Shown here: positions 31,461 through 39,878 of the stretch, piece after piece
Position numbering within the stretch: position 1 is the first letter of the stretch
Layout: every line of letters begins with the position of its first letter
IMG/VR virus record: IMGVR_UViG_3300005613_000094
Span: 1-50,189 of that record
DNA length: 50,189 nt
Direction: 5' to 3' (one strand)
Origin: a virus
Notes under the pieces: model-generated
Seen by the model: the letters and a program-made list of their open reading frames with translations, nothing else
Told to the model about the DNA's origin: nothing
The model's database searches: none
Position numbers and translations under genes: made by a program

Positions 31461-32114
31461 ATGACAGACGAATCTCTCGACTTCTCAGAGTTCCTAGACG
31501 ACGAGCCACCTCAGCCTGAAAGGGTTGTGGTGCCCCGCGATACTCGCTCTCAGTTCCAGAAAGATCGCCACGAGAAGTTCATCGATATCGCCATCGCAAC
31601 AGGTAATAACTCCGAAGCAGCACGCCAGTGTGGGTATAAAACACCACGGGAACCAGACTCCAAGTACTACCGCAGGTCACTAGCTGAACGACGTGCCCAG
31701 TACAAAGAACAATACGCAGTCACCCCGGAGAACGTCATCAAGGGCCACGCCCAGATCGCATTCGCTGACATCCGCAACATAATGGATGACGACGGCAAGC
31801 TACTACCGCTCAATGAATTGGATGATGAAACCGCAGCCGCTGTGTCAGGTGTTGAGGTGACTGAGCTCGGGCGTAGTGAGGGCTTCGCTGAGATACACAA
31901 ATACAAGACATACGACAAACAGAAAGCACTCGACGCATTGAGCCGCAACCTCGGACTGTTCGAGAAGGATAACGCCCAGGCCAATGCAGGCACGGGAGCA
32001 GTCGCAGAGATGACCAAGAATGAAGTAGCACGCCGCCTGGCGTTCTACCTACAGGAAACCATGCGTAAGCAAGGTGAAGACGGAGCCAACGACGAAGCAC
32101 AAGCAGCCGAATAG
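31461..32114 (+). CDS. terS: Terminase small subunit
   Basis: A 217-residue protein. The start is ATG at 31461; a TTG at 31443 lies inside the promoter. The pattern follows Terminase_2: an N-terminal helix-turn-helix (KFIDIAIATGNNSEAARQCGY), a helical middle (AERRAQYKEQYAVTPENVIK) and the conserved ALDALSRNLGLFEKD near residues 155-170. It would recognise phage DNA and load the large subunit. It opens the late operon. The large subunit gene lies 3.6 kb downstream, an unusual separation. Confidence 0.8.
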   Translation: MTDESLDFSEFLDDEPPQPERVVVPRDTRSQFQKDRHEKFIDIAIATGNNSEAARQCGYKTPREPDSKYYRRSLAERRAQYKEQYAVTPENVIKGHAQIAFADIRNIMDDDGKLLPLNELDDETAAAVSGVEVTELGRSEGFAEIHKYKTYDKQKALDALSRNLGLFEKDNAQANAGTGAVAEMTKNEVARRLAFYLQETMRKQGEDGANDEAQAAE

Positions 32115-32150
32115 GCATATAACTAGCAGCTTTAAAAGGAGGCATTAATA

Positions 32151-32948
32151 ATGTCAAGAATCAGAACCAGCTTACATGGTAAGCAATTAGGCATCGACCA
32201 CGAGAACCGTTTACTCGCACCCGCAGGCCTAGTCCTGGGCAACAACGGTAAACAGCGCGCAGTGGAGGGTCCTAGCACCACCGGCTTTTTCGACGACTTC
32301 TTCGAGTTAACCTCTGGCCGTTGGTTGGCCACCGAGGGTACCGACGCGGCCACATCCTCCGCAGGAATACTATCCCCTGGCATCGGTGGGGTCTTACGCC
32401 TCACCACTGGCGACGCAGGCACAGGCTACGCAGCCGACGCGGAACAACTAACTGGTGGGGCGCTGGCCTGGCAAGCATCCAACGGCAACTTGGTCTTTGA
32501 GGCCCGCGTTAAACTATCAGCGATTACAACCTGCTACGCGTTCCTCGGATTCACGGACACTGCAGCCGCGTCACTAGAACAGCCTATCTACTCGGCAGGC
32601 TCCGCTAACACCATCACAACCGACGCAAGCGATGCCGTAGGCTTCTTCTTTGACACGGGCATGGATGACGACAACTGGTGGGTCGCAGGCGTCGCAGGAG
32701 ACACTGACGCAACCCATCAAGATACCGGTTTCGCGCCGGTGGCTGGCACCTACGAGGTACTGCGCGTCGAGGTTAATACAGCCGGAGTGGCTACCTTCTA
32801 CCGCAATGGCGTACAAGTTGGTACCGCTATGACTGGGGCGGTAACCGCAGCCACCGACCTTACACCTATCATAACTGTCAGTAAGCTGTCTGTAGCCGCT
32901 AGTATGACCCTGGACCTTGACTATGTCCACGTGTCAATGGACCGATAG
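32151..32948 (+). CDS. Lectin-like (concanavalin/LamG-like) virion protein
   Basis: A 265-residue beta-rich protein with the pattern of a concanavalin-A-like jelly roll: TGFFDDFFELTSGRW, NGNLVFEARVKLS, GTYEVLRVEVNTAG and a closing DLDYVHVSMDR. Such domains bind glycans on phage capsid or tail surfaces. AAGGAGG precedes the ATG and a strong terminator follows. Its location between terminase subunits suggests a surface decoration; that is inference. Confidence 0.55.
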   Translation: MSRIRTSLHGKQLGIDHENRLLAPAGLVLGNNGKQRAVEGPSTTGFFDDFFELTSGRWLATEGTDAATSSAGILSPGIGGVLRLTTGDAGTGYAADAEQLTGGALAWQASNGNLVFEARVKLSAITTCYAFLGFTDTAAASLEQPIYSAGSANTITTDASDAVGFFFDTGMDDDNWWVAGVAGDTDATHQDTGFAPVAGTYEVLRVEVNTAGVATFYRNGVQVGTAMTGAVTAATDLTPIITVSKLSVAASMTLDLDYVHVSMDR

Positions 32949-32956
32949 TTTCCAGG

Positions 32957-32983
32957 GCGGGGTGAGACTCCCCGCTCTTTTTT
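32957..32983 (+). terminator. Rho-independent terminator
   Basis: GCGGGG-TGAGACT-CCCCGC followed by TCTTTTTTT. It would separate terS and the lectin-like gene from the next genes, or attenuate read-through. Confidence 0.85.
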
Positions 32984-33009
32984 AACCACTTACTTACAAG
33001 GTAGACGAC

Positions 33010-33348
33010 ATGTCAGCACCAATTAGTAGGCACAAAGACGGCACGGTTACCGTGTTAGTTAACCCGTCGAGCACAGGCAACACAGCAGTTGTAGCCGCAG
33101 CCGGTGCGGGCATTAAGATACGGGTGGTCAGTATGGCGCTAGTAAGCACCTTAGCCAACGGAGTCAAGTTCCAATCAGGCACAACAGACATCTCGCCACT
33201 ATGGCCCCTTGGGGCTAATGGTGGTATGGTACTGCCACCTAACAACGCCGGTTGGTTTAGTACCGCAGCGAACGAAGCGTTAAACATTAACATGTCTGCG
33301 GCTACGGCCACAGGGGTTTTGATCAACTACAAACTATCACAAGTATAA
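33010..33348 (+). CDS. Hypothetical structural/decoration protein
   Basis: A 112-residue beta-rich protein (MSAPISRHKDGTVTVLVNPSS) with no charged tail or membrane segment. Its pattern, a smooth Ala/Gly/Val sequence with NAGWFSTAANEALNINMSAA near the end, recalls small capsid cement or fibre-associated proteins. The assignment rests on position and composition only. Confidence 0.45.
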   Translation: MSAPISRHKDGTVTVLVNPSSTGNTAVVAAAGAGIKIRVVSMALVSTLANGVKFQSGTTDISPLWPLGANGGMVLPPNNAGWFSTAANEALNINMSAATATGVLINYKLSQV

Positions 33349-33368
33349 CTAATAAGGGCAACAAACAT

Positions 33369-34469
33369 ATGCGTACCTTTATCACTACGGCATTAGCCGC
33401 GTTTATATCCACCCTGTTACTGTTAGCAGGCACCGCAACCGCGACGCCCGTCAAGGGCGACGTTAAGTGGGCGCCCGGCCACTACTACGCGCTCCAAGCA
33501 TCGACAAAAGACGACGCCTCGTACTTAACCGGTGTATACGCGGAGATGGCGACTACACCAGCACTGCGTGGTGTACTTATCCGGTATCGGTGGCCTGAGA
33601 TTGAGACTGCGAAGAACACCTACGACTACACCTCGCTGGACGCCAGGGTCGCGGACATGGCGGCCAATGGCACCAAGTTCATACTTCTGCTCCAACACAA
33701 GACGTTCAAGGACACGTACCCGGCAGCTCCCGCCTACTTAGACGACACGGAATACGAGGGTGGCAGCTACCCGTACCACAGCTTCGGAGACGCGCCCTCT
33801 GTCGTTAAGGGGCACAACATAAAACTCTGGAACAGTAACGTTAAGTACCGGCTCAACAAGCTGATCACTGAGTTGGGCGCGCGGTACGATAGCAACCCGG
33901 CTTTTGTGGGTATCGGACTGGAAGAGACTGCGTTGGGCACCCCCGCAAACGGCCTGCCCGACTTGACCCAAACGCAGGTTGACGGCTACTTCTCAAACCT
34001 ATCGCTGGTACATGGCAAGATTATGTCTGAGTTCCCCAACACTATGGCGTTTCAACTGGCTAATTTTCCCAAGGACCAATTGTCTGACTTGGCTACTCGC
34101 TTGGAGAACCGTGGCGCAGGGTGGGGAGGACCAGACGTAAGGATAAACGACCCGAAGCTGGTACCACCAGACGGCGCGTATACCTACTACCCGTTACTGT
34201 CAGGCATCGTGCCCTTGACCCCGTCTATCATGCCTAACAACCACAACTATATTCCTCCAGGGGAGACTACCGCGAGTACACCCCAAGAACTCTTGGACTA
34301 CGCCCGCGACACCCTGAAGGCTAATTTTGTCTTTTGGACACGGACATGGGCGCTACACGATGACATACTGAGCCTCCTCCAAGATGCGCCACAGACGAGC
34401 GACCCAGCGGGGGGACTAGATACGACGTGCCCCTCGACATACACCTCGTGCGTAGCACCAACCCCATAG
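33369..34469 (+). CDS. Secreted glycoside-hydrolase-like protein
   Basis: A 366-residue protein with a clear Sec signal peptide (MRTFITTALAAFISTLLLLA, cleavage after about ATA at residue 25). The mature part looks like a TIM-barrel glycoside hydrolase: RGVLIRYRWPEIETAKNTYD at about 57-76, a KFILLLQHKTF strand, and VGIGLEETALG near residue 187, where a Glu could be the acid/base residue. WTRTWALHDD lies close to the C terminus. It would act on a host or environmental polysaccharide outside the cytoplasm. The family is not certain. A signal peptide is unusual for a gene inside a virion block. Confidence 0.6.
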   Translation: MRTFITTALAAFISTLLLLAGTATATPVKGDVKWAPGHYYALQASTKDDASYLTGVYAEMATTPALRGVLIRYRWPEIETAKNTYDYTSLDARVADMAANGTKFILLLQHKTFKDTYPAAPAYLDDTEYEGGSYPYHSFGDAPSVVKGHNIKLWNSNVKYRLNKLITELGARYDSNPAFVGIGLEETALGTPANGLPDLTQTQVDGYFSNLSLVHGKIMSEFPNTMAFQLANFPKDQLSDLATRLENRGAGWGGPDVRINDPKLVPPDGAYTYYPLLSGIVPLTPSIMPNNHNYIPPGETTASTPQELLDYARDTLKANFVFWTRTWALHDDILSLLQDAPQTSDPAGGLDTTCPSTYTSCVAPTP

Positions 34470-34491
34470 TAAATAACCCGAAGGAGGGCGC

Positions 34492-35202
34492 ATGACCTTA
34501 GAAGAACTAATGTTACGCGGGGTAGGCTCCCCTTCGGGGGCCTTCACCCCAACATCACTAGCCGGTATTGAAGTCTGGTTAGACGCCACCGACGCGTCTA
34601 CAATAACGGACGCAGGAGCGGGGGCGGTGTCCCAATGGGATGACAAATCGGGTCAAGACAACCATGCGTACCAGAGCAACGCGACGGCCAGGCCGACAAC
34701 CGGCACCCACACGATAAATTCACTGAACGCTTTAGACTTCACCCAGGTCACTACACAGTTCCTACATCTAACCAACGACATCATAAGCACCGGTTATACG
34801 GTCTTCGTAGTCGTAGCGGTGGATGTAGACGTGGCAGTTGACGGCGTTCTCGGCGGTTCGACAGCGGGAGCGTTCAGCATACGGACAAACACTACGAACA
34901 CCGTCCGCGTGTTCAAGCAAGGTGACAGTACCTTAGTCACCTCATCCACCGGCTTGACGACAGCGGGCGATGTAATAAGCGTGACCAGCGACCCTGCGGG
35001 CAGTGAGATCTGGTTCAACGGCGTCTCGGAAGACACAGACGTGACTGACCCCGGATACACTGAAGCGCTAAACCGGATTGGTAAGAGCGGAGGCCCCTCG
35101 TTAGAAGGCCGGATCGGTGAGGTGTTAGTGTACAACAGGGCATTATCCTCCGGGGAGCGGGCACTCGTAGACGACTACCTGGTGGACAAATGGGTGCCTT
35201 AA
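34492..35202 (+). CDS. LamG-like lectin domain protein
   Basis: A 236-residue protein with a laminin-G/concanavalin-type jelly roll. Markers are AGIEVWLDATDASTI (about 25-39), WDDKSGQDNHAYQ (about 49-61), SEIWFNGV and the closing GRIGEVLVYNRALSSGER (about 206-223). Such domains bind carbohydrates. It sits between the secreted hydrolase and endolysin, so a cell-surface or capsid-decoration role is plausible. AAGGAGG precedes the ATG. Confidence 0.7.
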   Translation: MTLEELMLRGVGSPSGAFTPTSLAGIEVWLDATDASTITDAGAGAVSQWDDKSGQDNHAYQSNATARPTTGTHTINSLNALDFTQVTTQFLHLTNDIISTGYTVFVVVAVDVDVAVDGVLGGSTAGAFSIRTNTTNTVRVFKQGDSTLVTSSTGLTTAGDVISVTSDPAGSEIWFNGVSEDTDVTDPGYTEALNRIGKSGGPSLEGRIGEVLVYNRALSSGERALVDDYLVDKWVP

Positions 35203-35240
35203 AGGACGCGTTAACGGGTAGAAAAATAACAGGAGCCACT

Positions 35241-35717
35241 ATGGACGTAACAGGACTAACTAGGATAAAGAGGCTGACGCCTCACTTTACGTTGAATGAG
35301 TTTACGGAATCACGAACAGCCGAAGAGCATTTGATTGACAACACGGTACCCCCGCAGTACTTGCCCAATGTCAGGCGCGTGGCCGTTTGGCTTGAAGCGG
35401 TTCGTGACGGCGCGCTGGACGGGCGACCGGTTACCATCACCAGTGGCTACCGCAGCATTGAACTAAACCTGACAGTTGGAGGCTCAAGGACCAGCGCACA
35501 CTTGAAAGGTCTAGCAGCGGATATCGTGTGCCCTGGATTCGGCACACCGCTTGAGGTGGCCCGAGCACTATCAGTGGCACCAGGCCTGAAGTACGACCAA
35601 CTGATCTACGAGGGTGACTGGGTGCACATCGGTTTGAATGAACCTGGCAAGGAACCACGCCAGGAAGTATTGACCAAGCTATCAAACGGGTATAAAAGAG
35701 GGCTGTATATCATATGA
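35241..35717 (+). CDS. Endolysin, M15 family D-Ala peptidase
   Basis: A 158-residue protein with the peptidase M15_3 pattern: HFTLNEFTES, VTITSGYRS, the zinc-binding SAHLKGLAADI (H and D) and WVHIGL (second H). It cleaves peptide cross-links in peptidoglycan and is the best endolysin candidate. The ATG at 35241 is preferred (AGGAG 6 bases upstream); a start at 35190 would overlap the previous gene and lacks a good site. It lacks a signal peptide, so release depends on a holin. It is far from the spanin pair, an unusual separation. Confidence 0.85.
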   Translation: MDVTGLTRIKRLTPHFTLNEFTESRTAEEHLIDNTVPPQYLPNVRRVAVWLEAVRDGALDGRPVTITSGYRSIELNLTVGGSRTSAHLKGLAADIVCPGFGTPLEVARALSVAPGLKYDQLIYEGDWVHIGLNEPGKEPRQEVLTKLSNGYKRGLYII

Positions 35718-35739
35718 GCGCGAATGACGGCTGGGAAGG

Positions 35740-37326
35740 TTGAGTCTTAATCTAGAAGACATCGTATCCGCTCTGGCTGCAGCACCACAGAGTGTATTGG
35801 ATGACCTTGAGGGGTTAGCCTTACCTGCGCTCGCTGGCAGGGCCTGGGTGCCCAATCCAGGTCCTCAGACAGAGGCCTACTACAGTGAGGCGGATGAACT
35901 GTTCTACGGCGGGCAGGCGGGTGGCGGTAAAACCGATTTAGAACTCGGCCTGGCACTCACAGAACACGAACACTCGTTGATACTACGGAGAACCAACACC
36001 GAGGTCAATGGGCTCATAGAACGCCTGGAAGGCATTGTAGGCAACCGTGACGGTTTGAATGGCAGTAACGGTGTATGGCGCAGGCCTGAAGGTAAGGTCA
36101 TCACGCTTGGCGGGTGTCAGTTAGAAGAAGATAAGCAGAAGCGAAAGGGTAACCCGAATGATTTGATATGCTTCGATGAGGTGTCGGATTTTTCCGAGAC
36201 ACAATACACCTTCATCATCGGTTGGAATCGCTCAGCCACACCTGGACAGCGATGCCGTGTGGTAGCTGCGGGCAACCCACCAACACGCCCGGAAGGGCTG
36301 TGGGTGATGCGCCGTTGGGCAGCCTGGTTAGATCCTACTCATAAGAACCCGGCGAAACCTGGTGAATTAAGATGGTACACTACGCTCGACGACCAAGAAA
36401 TCGAGGTCGACGGAGCAGGCCCGCATAACTTGGGAGGCCGAGTTGTCTACGCAAGATCCCGGACGTTTATCCCAGCTACGTTGGACGATAACCCGGATCT
36501 CGTGGGCACCGGCTACCAAGCAAGCCTCGACTCACTACCTGCAGAATTACGCGCCGCTTACCGTGATGGCGACTTCGGCACAGGACTGAAAGACAACCCG
36601 TACCAATGCATACCAACCGATTGGGTGTCCGCAGCACAGCGACGCTGGACTAGCACACCCCCACCCGGGGTTCCGATGTGTTCAATGGGCGTCGACGTAG
36701 CCATATCCAAGGACAAGTTTGTTATCGCACCACGACATGATGGTTGGTACGCCAAGCTGATCAGCGTTCCTGGCGGGGAAGTGGGCGACAACCCGAAGAA
36801 AGCAGCGGGTGTGGTGATCGCTGAGAGGTACGACGAAGCCAAGGTGGTTGTTGATGTGGGCGGTGGCTGGGGCGCAGATTGCCTGGCCCAGCTCGCTACC
36901 AATGGCATTGACGCTGTCGGGTACATGGGTGTCAAGGCATCCAGGCGCAAATCCGCAAATGGGCGCTTCACATTCAGCAACGTGAGAACTGAGGCGCTGT
37001 GGCGTTTCCGTGAAGCATTAGATCCATCGCAGCCAGGTGGTTCAAGCATTATGCTACCGCCAGGGCCTACCATCAAAGCTGATCTGTGTGCACCTTCGTA
37101 CAAGGTTAAGGGTCACCAGAAAGGGCAGACGTTGATAGCCGAAAGCAAGGAAGAAGTCTGTAAAAGGCTTGGGCGCTCGACAGATGAGGGAGATGCCGTT
37201 ATAATGTCTTGGTACGATGGAGTTAAACAACATAATTTAGAAGGCGGTTGGCAAGGCGGGCGCAACAAAAACCCGGTAGTCAACGCAGGCAGAAGTGTAA
37301 ATCGCGCAGCACAACGTAGGAGGTAA
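35740..37326 (+). CDS. terL: Terminase large subunit
   Basis: A 528-residue packaging motor. Walker A GGQAGGGKTD lies near residues 57-66 and the Walker B region LICFDEVSDF near 145-154. An RNase H-like nuclease domain has GVDVAISKDKF near 325 as its first acidic residue, VVVDVGGGWGAD near 370, and a late aspartate in EGDAVIMSW. It cuts and pumps DNA into the prohead. The start appears to be TTG at 35740 with GGGAAGG directly against it; no ATG upstream of the ATPase is in frame. The true start may therefore differ. Confidence 0.92.
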   Translation: MSLNLEDIVSALAAAPQSVLDDLEGLALPALAGRAWVPNPGPQTEAYYSEADELFYGGQAGGGKTDLELGLALTEHEHSLILRRTNTEVNGLIERLEGIVGNRDGLNGSNGVWRRPEGKVITLGGCQLEEDKQKRKGNPNDLICFDEVSDFSETQYTFIIGWNRSATPGQRCRVVAAGNPPTRPEGLWVMRRWAAWLDPTHKNPAKPGELRWYTTLDDQEIEVDGAGPHNLGGRVVYARSRTFIPATLDDNPDLVGTGYQASLDSLPAELRAAYRDGDFGTGLKDNPYQCIPTDWVSAAQRRWTSTPPPGVPMCSMGVDVAISKDKFVIAPRHDGWYAKLISVPGGEVGDNPKKAAGVVIAERYDEAKVVVDVGGGWGADCLAQLATNGIDAVGYMGVKASRRKSANGRFTFSNVRTEALWRFREALDPSQPGGSSIMLPPGPTIKADLCAPSYKVKGHQKGQTLIAESKEEVCKRLGRSTDEGDAVIMSWYDGVKQHNLEGGWQGGRNKNPVVNAGRSVNRAAQRRR

Positions 37327-37327
37327 T

Positions 37328-37495
37328 ATGGGTTCACTGTTCAGTAAACCAAAAGTCCCACCACCACCCCCGGTCATCCCCCAGGGAGACCCGTCAAAGA
37401 CGGAAGCATCAAGAAGACGTAGTTTAGCAGCTCAACGCGCACGCGGAGGTAGGCAGTCAACATTGCTCTCCGGCGGCGGCACACTAGGAGGTTAA
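37328..37495 (+). CDS. Small conserved phage structural protein
   Basis: A 55-residue protein: MGSLFSKPKVPPPPP at the start and RARGGRQSTLLSGGGTLGG at the end. Small proteins with this Pro-rich start and 'R..STLL.GG' end commonly lie next to the portal gene in podoviruses. AGGAGG overlaps the end of the terminase gene and leads into the ATG. The exact role is unknown. Confidence 0.65.
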   Translation: MGSLFSKPKVPPPPPVIPQGDPSKTEASRRRSLAAQRARGGRQSTLLSGGGTLGG

Positions 37496-37498
37496 GGC

Positions 37499-37660
37499 AT
37501 GGGTGGCATGGTTAAAACATTAGGTAAAGTAGCAGGTGCCCCACTAGGCGCTATCCCCGTAGTCGGTAAGAAGTTGAAGAAAGCTTCTAACAAGATACAC
37601 GGCATCAAGAAGAAGGGACCTCCAACAGTCCTGAGTGACAACCGATTCACACAACTGTAG
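37499..37660 (+). CDS. Small basic hypothetical protein
   Basis: A 53-residue Lys-rich protein (MGGMVKTLGKVAGAPLG, then GKKLKKASNKIHGIKKKG). The ATG lies 3 bases after the previous stop with AGGAGG upstream. A small virion or DNA-associated protein is plausible; this is inference. Confidence 0.5.
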   Translation: MGGMVKTLGKVAGAPLGAIPVVGKKLKKASNKIHGIKKKGPPTVLSDNRFTQL

Positions 37661-37679
37661 CAGTAACCGAGGAACCAGT

Positions 37680-39326
37680 ATGTCCGTCGAATTTGTACTA
37701 GCACAAGGAAGCAAACTCTTCGAAGAGCGCTTCAACCTGCTGACTCTGTGGCAAGAAATAGCGGAGAACTTCTACCCTGAGCGGGCAGACTTTACTGTCA
37801 ACCGGGCTTTAGGCAGTGAGATGGCTGAGGGGCTGGCGTCTGGTTCTCCAATCTTAGTCCGCAGGGAGTTGGGTAACGCGATAGGTGGGATGCTCCGCCC
37901 GACCAACAAGGTGTGGGCACGCGCACGTGTGGACAACTGGGACGAGGTAACAACGGAGGCCAAGGCTTGGCTTGAACGAGCAGAGGAACGTCAACGTAAG
38001 GCCATGTATCACAGACAAACCGGTTTCGCAAGAGCAGTCAAGGAAGCCGATCACGACTTTGCAACGTTTGGGCAAGCAGTCATCCAGGCGACCTACAACC
38101 GCACCTTCACAGGCTTACTGTACCGATGTCATCACCTCCGTGATTGTGCTTGGACAGAAGGCACTGACGGGCTAGTCGATGTCGTCTACCGTAAGTGGAA
38201 GACGACCGCGATAGAGTTGGCGAGGATGTTTCCTAAGACCCTACACCGGGAGATACAAGACAAGGTAGCGAAGTCCCCATACGAACCTGTAGAGGTGTGG
38301 CATTGCGTACTCCCCAGGGACATTTTTGAATCCGACGGCAAGAGCAAGCACAAAACAAAATATGTAAGCATATACCTAGACGTGGCGAACAAGCACATGA
38401 TGGAAGAGGTCGGACTCAACCGACAACAGTACATCATCCCGAGGTGGCAAACTGTATCGGGAAGCCAGTACGCCTATTCACCAGCGGTAGTCGTTGGGCT
38501 ACCCGACGCGAGGACGCTTCAGGAAATGACCCTTACTTTGCTGGACGCCGGGCAGAAAGCAGTGACGCCCCCTATGTTAGGGGTACAAGGCGCACTACGC
38601 TCGGATGTCAATGTAATGGCCGGAGGCTTAACCTGGGTTGATAGGGAGTATGACGAACGACTGGGCGAAGTACTACGCCCATTGACTATCGATAAGAGCG
38701 GTATCCCCTTAGGGTTAGATATGGCTCAGGCTGTCGAAGCCAAACTCACCGAGGCGTTCTACCTAAACACGATAGGGCTACCCCCAACAGGAGGCCCAGA
38801 CATGACCGCCTTTGAGGTGGGGCAGCGCGTACAAGAATACATCCGCAGAGCGTTACCTCTGTTTGAGCCGATGGAAAGTGAGTACAATGGCCCGCTGACC
38901 GAAGAGACATTTGAATTGTTAATGGGCGCCGGGGTCTTTGGCCCTGTGTTTGGTATGCCCAAAGAGCTACAAGGACGGGAGGTTAAGTTCCAGTTTGAGT
39001 CACCGTTACACGATGCCCTCGAAAATGTCAAGACCCAGCGATACCTAGAAGCTACGTCGCTGTTGGCGAACGCCGCAGCAGCAGACCCAGCAGTCGCACA
39101 CATTATTGATGTTAAGAAAGCCACACGGGAAGCGCTGCTGGCATCTGGAACCCCGGCAGATTGGCTGCGCTCCGAGCAGGAAGTTAACGACGCAGCCGCT
39201 GCCGAGGCAGAAGCAGCCCAGATACAACAACAACTCGCGCAGATGCAACAAGGCGCGGACATCGCCGCAACTATCGGCGCGACACAAGCACCGGCAGGCA
39301 CCGGAGGGACGGGAGTACCTAACTAA
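37680..39326 (+). CDS. Portal protein (head-tail connector, T7-like)
   Basis: A 548-residue protein matching podovirus connectors: ERFNLLTLWQEIAENFYPER near residues 16-35, an SGSPILVRRELGNAIGGMLRP segment, and the C-terminal Ala/Gln-rich part. Twelve copies form the DNA entry ring in the capsid. The start at 37680 is chosen for GAGGAACC upstream; an earlier frame start overlaps the preceding small gene. The position after terL is standard. Confidence 0.9.
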   Translation: MSVEFVLAQGSKLFEERFNLLTLWQEIAENFYPERADFTVNRALGSEMAEGLASGSPILVRRELGNAIGGMLRPTNKVWARARVDNWDEVTTEAKAWLERAEERQRKAMYHRQTGFARAVKEADHDFATFGQAVIQATYNRTFTGLLYRCHHLRDCAWTEGTDGLVDVVYRKWKTTAIELARMFPKTLHREIQDKVAKSPYEPVEVWHCVLPRDIFESDGKSKHKTKYVSIYLDVANKHMMEEVGLNRQQYIIPRWQTVSGSQYAYSPAVVVGLPDARTLQEMTLTLLDAGQKAVTPPMLGVQGALRSDVNVMAGGLTWVDREYDERLGEVLRPLTIDKSGIPLGLDMAQAVEAKLTEAFYLNTIGLPPTGGPDMTAFEVGQRVQEYIRRALPLFEPMESEYNGPLTEETFELLMGAGVFGPVFGMPKELQGREVKFQFESPLHDALENVKTQRYLEATSLLANAAAADPAVAHIIDVKKATREALLASGTPADWLRSEQEVNDAAAAEAEAAQIQQQLAQMQQGADIAATIGATQAPAGTGGTGVPN

Positions 39327-39604
39327 TGACAAAGACAACAGTTCCACCAGCTTATCTCCCCGCGACTTGGGAACTCTCTGACGTGGTAGCAGTCCAAGCA
39401 CTCGCCGCAGGCACAGCAAGCGCGGACCAACAAGTCCGTGCGTTGAACTGGGTAGTCTACCGAGCGTGCGCAACCGACGAAGTAGAGTATCGCCCAGACG
39501 AACGAGAACATGTGTTGGCAAGCGGGCGGCGATTCGTCGGGTTACAGATCCGCAAACTCATGGCCATCAACATCGGCGCGATAAATAAAAGGAGCGAGAA
39601 TTGA
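39326..39604 (+). CDS. Bbp19-like small phage protein
   Basis: A 92-residue protein. The pattern DQQVRALNWVVYRACATDE with HVLASGRRFVGLQIRKLM resembles the small Bbp19-type proteins often found between portal and scaffold genes. It shares the ATG with the end of the portal gene (overlap of one base). Function is unknown. Confidence 0.6.
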   Translation: MTKTTVPPAYLPATWELSDVVAVQALAAGTASADQQVRALNWVVYRACATDEVEYRPDEREHVLASGRRFVGLQIRKLMAINIGAINKRSEN

Positions 39605-39858
39605 AGGTAGAATTGGTAGCACAAACCGCGTACGAAGCATACCGTGTCCTTGCAAGGGCACGCGGTAGTTTAGGCCTATTGCCCTGGAAAGACGAAACAT
39701 CCTCGGACAAAGAAGCTTTCATGACGGCTGTACGGGATTACGTAGTGGAGGGTGAGCGTAAACCGGAAGCTTTAGCTAAACCCGCCGTGTATATGCGTGT
39801 TGAGGAAATAAACACTTTCAAGGCGATAGTACATGCCTTGACCATGAAGCAGTACTAA
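39601..39858 (+). CDS. Small hypothetical protein, TTG start
   Basis: An 85-residue protein with a TTG start at 39601, 9 bases after AAAAGGAG, overlapping the previous stop (TTGA). It is mostly helical (AYEAYRVLARARGSLGLL). It lies between the Bbp19-like gene and the scaffold. Confidence 0.5.
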   Translation: MKVELVAQTAYEAYRVLARARGSLGLLPWKDETSSDKEAFMTAVRDYVVEGERKPEALAKPAVYMRVEEINTFKAIVHALTMKQY

Positions 39859-39874
39859 CCAAAGAAGGAGCCAG
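39856..39874 (+). promoter_or_regulatory. Conserved RBS leader, copy 2
   Basis: Identical 19 bases (TAACCAAAGAAGGAGCCAG) to 10656-10674, again starting at the stop of the preceding gene and supplying AAGGAG for the ATG at 39879. Confidence 0.75.
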
Positions 39875-39878
39875 TAGT

